Shown piece by piece: positions 45,029 through 53,689 of a DNA stretch of 64,000 nt (the stretch's first letter is position 1; each line of letters starts with the position of its first letter). Origin of the DNA: Monoglobus sp964442605 (GTDB lineage: Bacteria; Bacillota; Clostridia; Monoglobales; Monoglobaceae); NCBI GenBank assembly GCA_964442605.1, contig CAYTZR010000001.1:1-64000 (forward strand), given 5' to 3'. The notes under the pieces are model-generated. The model did no database searches, was not told where the DNA came from, and saw only the letters and a program-made list of their open reading frames with translations. The translations under genes were made by a program, and so were the position numbers.

Positions 45029-45057
45029 ATTATAAAGCAAATATGTATTTTTGTCAA
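45029..45057 (-). promoter_or_regulatory. Promoter of the ferredoxin gene
   Basis: Minus strand: TTGACA, a 17-bp spacer, TATAAT; perfect consensus, 48 bp before the ATG. Confidence 0.88.
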
Positions 45058-45108
45058 GGTGTATTTTATATTTAACATATTTTTAAGGTGTAAATTATAT
45101 TTTTTTAA

Positions 45109-46575
45109 TCATAGGTTTTTAATTGCGCTCTCGATACTCTTTTCCTTGGATTGTTTACTGAACTTATCCACCTCGATTTTATTTTTAAGGCTGTGCGTCA
45201 AGCATCCGGCTCCGCCTATACATCCGCCGACACATGCCATGCCCTCAATAAAATTAATATTTCCGATACCTCTTGATGCTTTAAGTAAAGCCGTTTTACA
45301 TTCCTCAATACCGTCACAGGATACCGCGTTAAGCTCAAAGTCTTCTCTGCCCTGTTCTTTTAACGCTTCTTTAACGGCTTCGGCAAGACCGCCGCAGCGC
45401 GCAAATATTCTGCCGAAATATGAAGCTCCTCCGTATATAGACGCATTGTCAACCTCGGTTTCTTCAAGTTCGCTCAGTTCAATCTCACGCGCATCAAACA
45501 ACGCCTGCAGTTCCTCAAAGGTTAATGCGCTGTCAACATAAGGTTTAATTGTCTCTTTTTTGATTTCATTTTTCTTTGCGGTGCATGGACCTATAAACAC
45601 CACAATTGCGGTTGGATCCTTTTCCTTTATAAGCTTTGAAATCGCCGCCATTGGTGATGGATTGTGAGATATATTGTCTTTAAGCGTGGGAAAGTTCTTT
45701 TCTACGAAAGAAACGAAAGCGGGACAACATGAGCTTGTAAGAAAGCCTTTTTCAGCCAGCTCCTTTGCCTCGTTATACGCAACTATATCCGCACCCAACG
45801 CTGCCTCAACGACCTCGTCAAAGCCCAGCTTTTTTATTCCGGTGACAACCTGACCCAGCTTTATATTTGTATACGAAAACTGACCCGAAATTGAGGGGGC
45901 AATTACCGCATACAGCTTTCTTTCGGAATTGTTTGCATATTGTTTCAGCAGCTTTACGACCTCGGTTATGTAAGACTTATCGGTTATCGCGCCCCAAGGG
46001 CATTGATATACACACGCTCCGCAGTTTATACACTTGTTTATATCAATCTGCGCGGCGTGTTCTTCGTTCATACTGATTGCCTTAACCTTACAAGCCTTTA
46101 CGCACGGACGTTCAAAATTTATTATTGCGCTGTAGGGGCAAACCTTCGCGCACATACCGCAGTTTACACATTTATCTTTATCTATATGCGCCTTCTGATT
46201 TTCATCAAAGCTGATTGCTCCGCGTTTACAAACATCCTCACACCTATGCGCGAGACAACCGCGGCACATGTGTGTTACTTCATATCCGTCCATAGGACAC
46301 TCGTCGCAGGCAATATCCATAACCTCGATTATGTTGTCAATATTCTTATGTCCGCCGCCTGCCATACCTATACGCTCGCCGACAATTGCTCTTTCCTTGT
46401 AAATACAGCATCTCATTGTTGCTTTATCCTTTACGATTTGCTTTGCAATATCGTTAAAGCTGCCGGTTAATGTATCTTCATATGTATGTCTTGCGACCTC
46501 ACGCAGTACTTTATATTTTAAATACTGAACCTTTGTATCAAATTTTTTTAAAACAGGTTTGTTTTCCGTATTCAT
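45109..46575 (-). CDS. hydA: Monomeric [FeFe]-hydrogenase (group B-like)
   Basis: 488 aa. Reversible H2 formation from reduced ferredoxin. An N-terminal region with several Cys (residues 56-116), then two [4Fe-4S] ferredoxin motifs, CVNCGMCAKVCP near 136 and CINCGACVYQCP near 182, then the H-cluster domain: L1 TSSCCPAF (280-287), L2 FIGPCTAKKNE (327-337) and L3 EGMACVGGCIGGAG (444-457). All four H-cluster Cys are present; L2 has GPC where group A enzymes have MPC. ATG at 46575 follows GGAGG. Third gene of the operon; maturases HydEFG are not in the window. Confidence 0.9.
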   Translation of the reverse strand: MNTENKPVLKKFDTKVQYLKYKVLREVARHTYEDTLTGSFNDIAKQIVKDKATMRCCIYKERAIVGERIGMAGGGHKNIDNIIEVMDIACDECPMDGYEVTHMCRGCLAHRCEDVCKRGAISFDENQKAHIDKDKCVNCGMCAKVCPYSAIINFERPCVKACKVKAISMNEEHAAQIDINKCINCGACVYQCPWGAITDKSYITEVVKLLKQYANNSERKLYAVIAPSISGQFSYTNIKLGQVVTGIKKLGFDEVVEAALGADIVAYNEAKELAEKGFLTSSCCPAFVSFVEKNFPTLKDNISHNPSPMAAISKLIKEKDPTAIVVFIGPCTAKKNEIKKETIKPYVDSALTFEELQALFDAREIELSELEETEVDNASIYGGASYFGRIFARCGGLAEAVKEALKEQGREDFELNAVSCDGIEECKTALLKASRGIGNINFIEGMACVGGCIGGAGCLTHSLKNKIEVDKFSKQSKEKSIESAIKNL

Positions 46576-46590
46576 AAGATCCTCCATATG

Positions 46591-47763
46591 TTAATAATAA
46601 TTTATTGTTACTGTTTTACCCATCTCTTCGAGGCACTGTTTTAATTCCTCTATAATTTTTTCTTTTATAAAAAACGCAATATCCGGTGATACATCCTGAT
46701 GCGCCGTGTTACGCGCTCTTCCGAAAAATATATTTATATCGGTTGCCTCGCGGAACAAAAGCTTGGCTGTCTCGCTGGCGCCATCGGTTTGCTTTCCCCA
46801 TTTTTCAAAGAGAGAGTTGTCCTGTAAATAATTTTTTGCGTACTCAAGCACTTTTCCGACAGTAATAACTCCCTCTGTCACTAAATCCACACCATCTATT
46901 TTTGAGGTAGGCGGAACCGAAAGGCAGTCACAGCTTGCAATAGATGTCTCAATTTCTTTGCCCAAGAAACGCGCTGCTATTTTTGAGGTTGTTCCCCCGC
47001 ATACTATATGTCTTCCCTCTTTTGAGAAAAACTGCGACATCATTTCATCATCGTACTCCGGATTTTCGGGAGGTCCGAAGCACAGGTTACAGCTTTTTCG
47101 TTTTCGTATTTGCACCGCGCAGACGGTTGTATCATCACCCGGCTTAAAATCATACAGCCGATTGCATTCATCGGCTATGTCCGCAGCAATTATTTTTGCC
47201 GTCTGCCTATAGTTATAACGCGACTCGGCGTATGCAATTATGTCATCCCTTTGCCATCCGTAATTTAACACGGTTTCCGCGCCGGCATATATTGCGCCGT
47301 CGCTCATGGCTATAAAAACATCATCGAGTTCAAGCGTAATTTTAGACTCATAAATCCTTTTGCCGTCTATTATGCGTTCGGTTATCGGATAGTCGTAATG
47401 CTTACCGCCGCGCAGAAGAATTACCATAGGGTTATCAAATTGTATAATTTCCGCTTCGGTGTTGTTTATAAATCTCATTATCGTAAATGTGGAATAAGCA
47501 ACTCCGCGAACCTTGCATACAGGCAATGTAGCCGCTATGGTTTTAACACAATCATCTACGCTCATGTTTTCCGTTATCATTGTAGAAATTATCTTTGAAG
47601 TCAATGTAGATAGAATATTCGCCTTAACTCCGCTGCCCATACCGTCCGCCAACACCACGGTAAGCTCGCCGCTTTTGCGTACTGTTTCCACCATATCTCC
47701 GCAAAGCTCCTCGCCGTCATGATTTAAACTTATATATCCCACATCGGCAAAAAGGTTATTCAT
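46591..47763 (-). CDS. SpoIIE-family (PP2C-like) protein phosphatase
   Basis: 390 aa. The PPM-type catalytic core (1-220) keeps its metal-binding Asp motifs: LADGMGSG near 40, AMSDGAIY near 152, and PGDDTTVCAV near 205. A C-terminal extension (220-390) with a Cys-containing FGPP and CDCLSVPP region is not part of the usual fold. No membrane helices, unlike SpoIIE itself. Its ATG overlaps the end of the sensory hydrogenase gene by eight nt, so the two are translated together. The target phosphoprotein is not encoded nearby. Confidence 0.85.
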   Translation of the reverse strand: MNNLFADVGYISLNHDGEELCGDMVETVRKSGELTVVLADGMGSGVKANILSTLTSKIISTMITENMSVDDCVKTIAATLPVCKVRGVAYSTFTIMRFINNTEAEIIQFDNPMVILLRGGKHYDYPITERIIDGKRIYESKITLELDDVFIAMSDGAIYAGAETVLNYGWQRDDIIAYAESRYNYRQTAKIIAADIADECNRLYDFKPGDDTTVCAVQIRKRKSCNLCFGPPENPEYDDEMMSQFFSKEGRHIVCGGTTSKIAARFLGKEIETSIASCDCLSVPPTSKIDGVDLVTEGVITVGKVLEYAKNYLQDNSLFEKWGKQTDGASETAKLLFREATDINIFFGRARNTAHQDVSPDIAFFIKEKIIEELKQCLEEMGKTVTINYY

Positions 47764-49441
47764 TGCTTAAACTCTCCTTCAGTTTGGTTAACGCTATTTT
47801 TGTTTCGGCAGTAGTTTCACCGAGAAGCGAGGCGATTTCCTGTACGACACGCATTTGTTTTTCCACAACCTTGTCGGTAATTTCAATTGCGTTCTTACTC
47901 TGTTCGGCTTTTTCGCTACGTATTTTTTCCTCCTCTGTTACGTCCTTAATTATACTCATAATTATGTTATACTCGGGGTCATAAATTATAATCTCATCCA
48001 CATACTTCTTATATTCGGCAAGATATTTGCGCTTTGGTTCCGGGTTCTTCCGATTTTCGGTTTTTGCCAGCATATAGTCTGTTGGGTTTAATATGCATAC
48101 TATAGGTTCGCCTATAATTTCATTCACGTTTTTTATATTCATAATTTGACAGGCGGATTTATTCAGTTGCTGAATTTCCAGCTGTTCATTTAACACAATA
48201 ATTCCGTTTGGCGTATTGTTTATTATGGTGTCCGAGAATGATTCCGCTTTTTCTTTAAGGAACGGCAGGCACATATTCATATCTGCCTTTCCGCTCAGCA
48301 CGGCGACTGCCTTTTCACGGCAGGTCGGATATCCGCAGCTGCCGCAGTTAAGCTCCTGATCCTCGGTTTTTTTACCCATCTGCCTCAGTATTTCCTTTAC
48401 TGCCGCGCTGCCCGGCATTGTACGCCTTATAAACTCAGCGTCAAAGGTCTTTTTAAGCTTTTCGCTGTCCGGCTGTTCAACGTCAAAGTCCTTTTTGCCC
48501 GCCGTTTTGCCTATGGTAAGACAACTGCTGACATGGAACACTTTGTCATGCAGCATAACAGGTCCGCCTATACAGCTGCTGTTGCAGGCGCTCATTTCAA
48601 CAAAGCAGTTCTCTATGTTTCCGTCCCTAATATCCTCAAGCGCGTTCATACAGTCTTCAAGTCCGTCAACACTGAAATATGAAAAGCTGTCATCCAAGTC
48701 CATGCTTTCGATTATTCCGCCCTTTGTGGGAAACCATCTTGCTCTGCCGCCGTCATCGTCACTCTTTATGGAATAATCAAACTCCGTATTTTCCTCGATC
48801 ATCCAATTTCTCAGTTCCTCAAAGGTCAGTGCACAGTCGATATAGCCTGCGTATTTGTCAACCTCGTCTTTTTTTGAAATACACGGGCCGATAAAAACCA
48901 CGCGGCTGCCCGGTTTTTTGCTTTTCAAAAACCGACCGTGCGCCTGCATCGGTGAAAGAGTCTTTGCAAGGTATGGCAAAACGTCCGGATAATGCTTTTG
49001 AATAAGCGTGTTTACACTGTGACAGCAAGATGAGATAATAACACTTTGTGCGCGGTTTTTTATAAGACGCTCATATTCACGCTTAACGATTGTCGCGCCC
49101 ACGGCTGTTTCCTGCGCGTCGGCAAAGCCCAGCTTTTTCAAGGTATCCCGCATAATCGCAAAGTTCATTCCCTTACGGTTTGCAATGTAAGACGGTGCAA
49201 CCGAAGCGTAAACCTCGGCTCCGCTGTTTATAAGCTCCTTCGCGACGGCGGTATCATCACGCAAACGTTTTGCGTTTTGCGGACAGTATACGTAGCATCT
49301 GCCGCACAATATACACTCCGACGGAATGATTTCAGCATGCCCATCTACAACCTTTATTGATTTCATCGGACAGTGTCTTACGCATTTATAACAATTTTTA
49401 CAATTGGATTCTTTAAGCTGTATACAATAATTTGAATGCAT
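47756..49441 (-). CDS. hydS: Sensory-type [FeFe]-hydrogenase with PAS domain (HydS-like)
   Basis: 561 aa. Order: two [4Fe-4S] motifs CKNCYKCVRHCP near 14 and CILCGRCYVYCP near 43; an H-cluster domain with L1 SSCCHSV (137-143), L2 FIGPCISKKDE (183-193) and L3 EMSACNSSCIGG (282-293); an extra [4Fe-4S] domain C366, C369, C374, C391; a PAS domain (about 402-505); and a helical tail. The four H-cluster Cys remain, but the catalytic surroundings differ (His for Pro after CC; the second-sphere Gly in L3 lost). This is the layout of putative H2-sensing group C enzymes. There is no kinase domain, so the phosphatase gene is the likely output. Confidence 0.85.
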   Translation of the reverse strand: MHSNYCIQLKESNCKNCYKCVRHCPMKSIKVVDGHAEIIPSECILCGRCYVYCPQNAKRLRDDTAVAKELINSGAEVYASVAPSYIANRKGMNFAIMRDTLKKLGFADAQETAVGATIVKREYERLIKNRAQSVIISSCCHSVNTLIQKHYPDVLPYLAKTLSPMQAHGRFLKSKKPGSRVVFIGPCISKKDEVDKYAGYIDCALTFEELRNWMIEENTEFDYSIKSDDDGGRARWFPTKGGIIESMDLDDSFSYFSVDGLEDCMNALEDIRDGNIENCFVEMSACNSSCIGGPVMLHDKVFHVSSCLTIGKTAGKKDFDVEQPDSEKLKKTFDAEFIRRTMPGSAAVKEILRQMGKKTEDQELNCGSCGYPTCREKAVAVLSGKADMNMCLPFLKEKAESFSDTIINNTPNGIIVLNEQLEIQQLNKSACQIMNIKNVNEIIGEPIVCILNPTDYMLAKTENRKNPEPKRKYLAEYKKYVDEIIIYDPEYNIIMSIIKDVTEEEKIRSEKAEQSKNAIEITDKVVEKQMRVVQEIASLLGETTAETKIALTKLKESLSNE

Positions 49442-49476
49442 AAATTCACTCCCGTTACACGTAATAACACACCATA

Positions 49477-49505
49477 ATTATATAAAATTTTCCTCATATT
49501 GTCAA
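49477..49505 (-). promoter_or_regulatory. Promoter of the hydS operon
   Basis: Minus strand: TTGACA, a 17-bp spacer, TATAAT; perfect consensus, 36 bp before hydS. Its -35 lies 11 bp from a large palindrome. Confidence 0.88.
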
Positions 49506-49516
49506 CGAATTAACAG

Positions 49517-49550
49517 AGATATTTTACATAAAATTTTATGTAAAATATCT
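49517..49550. promoter_or_regulatory. Perfect 34-bp palindrome between two divergent promoters
   Basis: Each 17-bp half reads AGATATTTTACATAAAA to the centre; the whole is its own exact reverse complement. It lies between the -35 boxes of hydS (minus) and tRNA-Pro (plus) and overlaps the first base of the latter. Such symmetry fits an operator for a dimeric regulator; a terminator is less likely because neither strand needs one here. Confidence 0.75.
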
Positions 49551-49578
49551 TGACAAAAGAAACAAAAGAATATATAAT
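49550..49578 (+). promoter_or_regulatory. Promoter of tRNA-Pro
   Basis: TTGACA, a 17-bp spacer, TATAAT; 13 bp before the tRNA. Confidence 0.88.
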
Positions 49579-49591
49579 ATTGAAGTTGTAT

Positions 49592-49668
49592 CGGGGTTTG
49601 GCGCAGTTTGGTAGCGCACTTGGTTTGGGACCAAGGGGCCGCAGGTTCGAATCCTGTAACCCCGACCA
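49592..49668 (+). tRNA. tRNA-Pro (TGG)
   Basis: 77 nt with encoded CCA; acceptor CGGGGTT/AACCCCG; anticodon loop TTTGGGA gives UGG. Confidence 0.95.
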
Positions 49669-49671
49669 CAT

Positions 49672-49714
49672 AAGATAATCGGAGCAAAACGAGACCGGCG
49701 CCGATTATCTTTTT
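49672..49714. terminator. Bidirectional terminator between tRNA-Pro and addB
   Basis: AGATAATCGG and CCGATTATCT form a 10-bp stem followed by T-run; it serves tRNA-Pro and the convergent addB, whose stop lies at its edge. Confidence 0.8.
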
Positions 49715-52700
49715 TATTTCCCCGTATTGCATATACCGCTGTAGTTACAGTATTCGCAGGGATTAAAGCTGAATTTTATATAAGGATTTACCGATATTTC
49801 TCCCGAGAGTATACCCTCTGCCGACTGCGCTATTTTATCCTCAGCCATTTTCAGTCGCCGCTTCATTTCATCAATGGGTATAGCGTTCTTGGGATTTATA
49901 TATGGCTGCCTTGAACCGTGGTTTTTGTCAAATGCGTTCAGAGCCGCTTCATCGTCAATTATCCAGCCGTCAACCTTGACCTTTTTGTGTATTTCATTTT
50001 CCAGCTTTTGCTCTGAATTTTCATTATTACTTTTTATTATAGGATCGTTCATCTGTTGGTACAGCATTGCGGCAGGCTCCGCAAAATCGGAATCGCATAC
50101 GGCGTTTGTATATACCAGCGGTTGGAACCTGACACCCGCCTCGGCAAGATTATAGTCAAGAGTTTTTTCCGATGATTTGTAGTCCACAACACTGATATAG
50201 CGTTTACCGTTAACGATTGCGCTGTCAACTCTGTCGATAAAGCCTTCAAGTGACGCGCTGCCGTACTTTGTTTCAATACGCATCGGCGGAAAGCTGCCGT
50301 TATTTCCTATTTTAATTTCAAAGCCGTAGGGTCTGAAATCGGAATTCTTAAAAAACTTTATCATTTCCCAAGCGGTGGTTGAGGCAATTCCGCTCATACG
50401 CATTATCAAATATTTATAGTAGGAGGAGCTTTGGTACATTACTTCATCCGCTCCTTTTGCGATTTCTCTGACTATGCTGTCCATTTCATTTCGGCACTGC
50501 GCCTTTGTTATATTATCGTAATCATTCTTATTGTAATTCTTTTTATCGGAAAAATACCGTTCCAGTGACGCATGCAGGATATTTCCCAAGTTAAGCGGAT
50601 TAAATTCGGCGACATCTCTCGGCATTGCGTAAAGTCCGTATTGCATAAAATATGAAAAGGCACAGGCGTTGAATTTTTCCAGCTTAGACGCACTGAGCAT
50701 AATATCCTTGCCGTACAACGCGGCAACGGACTCCTTTGACAGCTGTTTATATCCGTTTTCGGAATTAATTACACGATCTATAAAGCCGCTCAAATCATTA
50801 TCATCCTTGAAATACTCATAGATGAGCTTATTTTCACCGTCTAAGCTTTCTGTATCGCCGTCGAGCTTTGAAATTTCTGTTTTCAGCATACGCAGTGCGG
50901 AAAGCCTGTTTTCGGGAGTGTGTTCCTCATCCTCGTATTCTATATCAAAAATTTCGTTTTTAAGCTTTGTGATAATTTCCGACGGCAAAAGCTCCTCGTC
51001 GCCGGAGGATTTGGGAGACAAGAGATAAAGCTCTTCCGACGCGGAGGAAAGGACGCTGTATACCAAGAAATTTTCGTCAAATGATTTCTCTTCTGCGGTC
51101 ATTGCGAGTTCTATTCCGTATGAGCGCAGAGCCAAGCGCTCCGCATCGGAAATAATTCCCTCGGCGCCATATCCTCCGGGAAATACACCGTCTGTTACTC
51201 CGAGTACAATCACAACCCTTGAGCCGGTGTTGCGGAATAAGTCAATTCTGCTGAACACCGCTCCGTCTACGGTTTGAGGCGAAACACTAATCTTTATTCC
51301 ACGGCATGCGGCAGTAAACAGTTCATAGAATTTTTCATAGCTCAGGTATGTGTCTTCCATTATCTCGGCTATACGATTGAGTATTGATACAATGCTGTTC
51401 CACGCCAGTCGGTATTCTTCCGCAAGATATACCATTCCGTTTTCCGAATATTCACGGCATCGTTCTTTAACAATAGTCTCGTGATTACATTCTTCCATAT
51501 ATCTGTATATGGCGGAGATGATTTCGGCGGCGGTCTTTCTGCCCTTTAATGAGCGCTTAAGATTAAATATCGGACCCAACAGTCTGCGCTTTGTGTCATT
51601 TATTCCGTTCATGTCATAGTTCTTTGGATTAAAGCTCCAGTCGCTTTCGTTATTCCACATGGAGTGGCTCGGATTTACCGCCAGAAGATAGTTTTCAAAT
51701 ATATCCGTGTCCTCATCGCTCAGTTCCGCGCAAAATCCGCTGCGTGCCATAGTCATCACTCGCTCATATGAAAATCCGTATGCCAAAATTTCCAGCATAG
51801 CCGAAAGATTGCGTGAATACGGGTTTTCATTAAGGCAGCGTCTCTTGTCCAAAAATACATTTATCCCATAATCCTCAAACACAGCAGGCATTATACCGCC
51901 ATATGTTTCGGTATCGCGAGCTAAAATGAGAAAGTCGCTTTGTCTGTAATTTCTTGTTCGGCACAATTTATGAATTATTTGCGCCGCCGCCTCTATTTCA
52001 TTAAAGTAGCTTTCAGGTCTTATAAGGTGGATATGCTCAGGTTTGCTTCTGTATTTCTTCGGGTTTATTTTGAAGTAGTTCCTGATAATATAATTCAAGT
52101 CATCCGCTCTATGCTTTTCGTATGTCAGCGGTATCGGCTCCGCGATTTTTTCACCTATATCTTTTGCTGCTTCGCACAGACTCAGATAGGTTGCGGAGGC
52201 AGAGCGGAATAAATCATTCGGTTTTTCCAAATTATCACAGCAGAGAATAAGACAGACATCCTCAAGCTTTTTCATAAGCTCGGTTATAATATCCGTTTCA
52301 AGAGGTGTAAAGCTTTTAAATTCGGTGATAAACAGACAAGCCGAACGCGGCATCTCAAAATCCTTGATTTTGGGCAGGATCAGCGTCAGGTTATCCTCCG
52401 CATCCGAATTCTTTTGGTTTATAAGCTTGCAGTATGTATCATAAAACAGCGTTAAATCGGTTATCTTACGCCGCAGCTCATCGTTTTCAATCATTCCTGA
52501 CACTGCTCTGAGCGTCTCAGGTGTGTGTCCATATCTTTTAAATTCGGACATAAGACCGACCAAGAGTCCTGAAAATCCCTGCTGATGAACGTTTGGTTTA
52601 AAGTAATCAAGCCTATTTTCAATAAGCTGCATCGTTCGTGATGCCAATATCTCTCGTCCCGCTCCGTCAATATATTTCAGACGCAAAGGACCCAGACTGC

Positions 52701-52917
52701 CAAGCACCATGTTCGCCAGTCTTGAGAAAGTCAGTACTTCAACCTTTGTCTGTGCTCTGACACCAAGTTTTTTAATAACCATTCGCTCTGTAAATACCGA
52801 AAATTGCTCAGGCGCCAAAACATATGATTTTATATTATTTTTAATATTCTTTTTTAATTCGGTAAAAAGATATTCACCGCTGTCATAGTCGGCAGTGCCG
52901 TATACAGCTCTAAGCAT
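49714..52917 (-). CDS. addB: Helicase-exonuclease subunit AddB
   Basis: 1067 aa. Partner of AddA in double-strand-break repair. N-terminal UvrD-like but helicase-inactive region (VLAPEQFSVFTERMV; EVLTFSRLANMVL), C-terminal RecB-type nuclease with VVDYKSSEKTLDYN near 940 and the [4Fe-4S] staple: one Cys in EKFNACAFSYFMQYG near 770 and CEYCNYSGIC at the very end. The Walker A position reads GTADYDSGE, lacking the GKT of typical AddB. The ATG is four nt after the HAD gene stop. addA is not next to it (the neighbour is tRNA-Pro), which is unusual. Confidence 0.9.
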   Translation of the reverse strand: MLRAVYGTADYDSGEYLFTELKKNIKNNIKSYVLAPEQFSVFTERMVIKKLGVRAQTKVEVLTFSRLANMVLGSLGPLRLKYIDGAGREILASRTMQLIENRLDYFKPNVHQQGFSGLLVGLMSEFKRYGHTPETLRAVSGMIENDELRRKITDLTLFYDTYCKLINQKNSDAEDNLTLILPKIKDFEMPRSACLFITEFKSFTPLETDIITELMKKLEDVCLILCCDNLEKPNDLFRSASATYLSLCEAAKDIGEKIAEPIPLTYEKHRADDLNYIIRNYFKINPKKYRSKPEHIHLIRPESYFNEIEAAAQIIHKLCRTRNYRQSDFLILARDTETYGGIMPAVFEDYGINVFLDKRRCLNENPYSRNLSAMLEILAYGFSYERVMTMARSGFCAELSDEDTDIFENYLLAVNPSHSMWNNESDWSFNPKNYDMNGINDTKRRLLGPIFNLKRSLKGRKTAAEIISAIYRYMEECNHETIVKERCREYSENGMVYLAEEYRLAWNSIVSILNRIAEIMEDTYLSYEKFYELFTAACRGIKISVSPQTVDGAVFSRIDLFRNTGSRVVIVLGVTDGVFPGGYGAEGIISDAERLALRSYGIELAMTAEEKSFDENFLVYSVLSSASEELYLLSPKSSGDEELLPSEIITKLKNEIFDIEYEDEEHTPENRLSALRMLKTEISKLDGDTESLDGENKLIYEYFKDDNDLSGFIDRVINSENGYKQLSKESVAALYGKDIMLSASKLEKFNACAFSYFMQYGLYAMPRDVAEFNPLNLGNILHASLERYFSDKKNYNKNDYDNITKAQCRNEMDSIVREIAKGADEVMYQSSSYYKYLIMRMSGIASTTAWEMIKFFKNSDFRPYGFEIKIGNNGSFPPMRIETKYGSASLEGFIDRVDSAIVNGKRYISVVDYKSSEKTLDYNLAEAGVRFQPLVYTNAVCDSDFAEPAAMLYQQMNDPIIKSNNENSEQKLENEIHKKVKVDGWIIDDEAALNAFDKNHGSRQPYINPKNAIPIDEMKRRLKMAEDKIAQSAEGILSGEISVNPYIKFSFNPCEYCNYSGICNTGK

Positions 52918-52921
52918 ATTA

Positions 52922-53566
52922 TCACCTTTGCTTCAAAAAATCCAAAATCTTTATAATATCATTCGTAATATAATCAGCCCCTGCATCGTCCAGTTTTTCG
53001 GCGGGAAAGGAGGTTGTAACAGCGGCACAGGTCATTCCGGCGCTTTTGGCTGATTTAACGCCGCTGATTGCGTCCTCTACGACAAGACAGTCGCGCGGAT
53101 CCGCATTAAGTCTCTCTGCCGCCAGCAAATATGGCACGGGTGACGGCTTTTTTTCGGTAACGTCAGATCCCGACAAAATAACCGCAAAGCTGTGCGGGTC
53201 AATATCCGCGGCTTTAAGCGATGTCATAAGCTTCCGTTTTGCCGCGCTGCTGACAAGAGCTATGGTATAGCCCGAATTTTTAAGCCTTTCGATTAGCGGC
53301 TTTGCCAATGGAAAGACCTCCATATCCGCAATCGCGTCTTCAAAGTTCTGAAACATACGCTCCGTCAGAGTGTCAGTCAAATCTTGCCGTCCCGCTCTTT
53401 CGCAGGGTTCGGTTATGAAGTTTTCCTCCCCCGCGCCGATAAATTGTATGAAATCATCCTTAGACGCGGGTATACCTCCCGAATTAAGCGCGTCCAGCGC
53501 TGCCTGCATAATAACCGGTTCAGAGTTTACTATAACTCCGTCCATATCAAATATAACGTACTTCAT
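52922..53566 (-). CDS. HAD-superfamily phosphatase (beta-phosphoglucomutase-like)
   Basis: 214 aa. HAD motifs: nucleophile FDMDGVIVNSEP at the N terminus, motif II Ser in ALVSSAAK near 105, motif III Lys in EKKPSPVPYLLA near 140 and motif IV VVEDAISGVKSAKSAG near 163. The helical cap between I and II fits the beta-phosphoglucomutase/phosphatase subfamily. The substrate cannot be assigned. Same transcript as addB. Confidence 0.88.
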   Translation of the reverse strand: MKYVIFDMDGVIVNSEPVIMQAALDALNSGGIPASKDDFIQFIGAGEENFITEPCERAGRQDLTDTLTERMFQNFEDAIADMEVFPLAKPLIERLKNSGYTIALVSSAAKRKLMTSLKAADIDPHSFAVILSGSDVTEKKPSPVPYLLAAERLNADPRDCLVVEDAISGVKSAKSAGMTCAAVTTSFPAEKLDDAGADYITNDIIKILDFLKQR

Positions 53567-53635
53567 AAAATTCTCCCATTTAAAAATTATACAGATATAA
53601 TAACATAAACAAGCTGAAAGGTCAATTTTTAAATC

Positions 53636-53674
53636 AAAAAAGGGTTCGGATTTTATTTTCCGATCCCCTTTTAG
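53636..53674 (-). terminator. Terminator after the carboxypeptidase gene
   Basis: Minus strand AAAAGGGGATCGGAAA pairs imperfectly with TCCGAACCCTTTTTT; ends in a T-run. Confidence 0.7.
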
Positions 53675-53689
53675 GTTTAATCTTTTAAA

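Noticed and set aside
44969..45541. 190-codon plus-strand ORF
   Set aside because: Antisense to hydA and the ferredoxin promoter; composition typical of a shadow frame.
49502..49732. Minus-strand 76-codon ORF
   Set aside because: It reads through tRNA-Pro and the palindrome.
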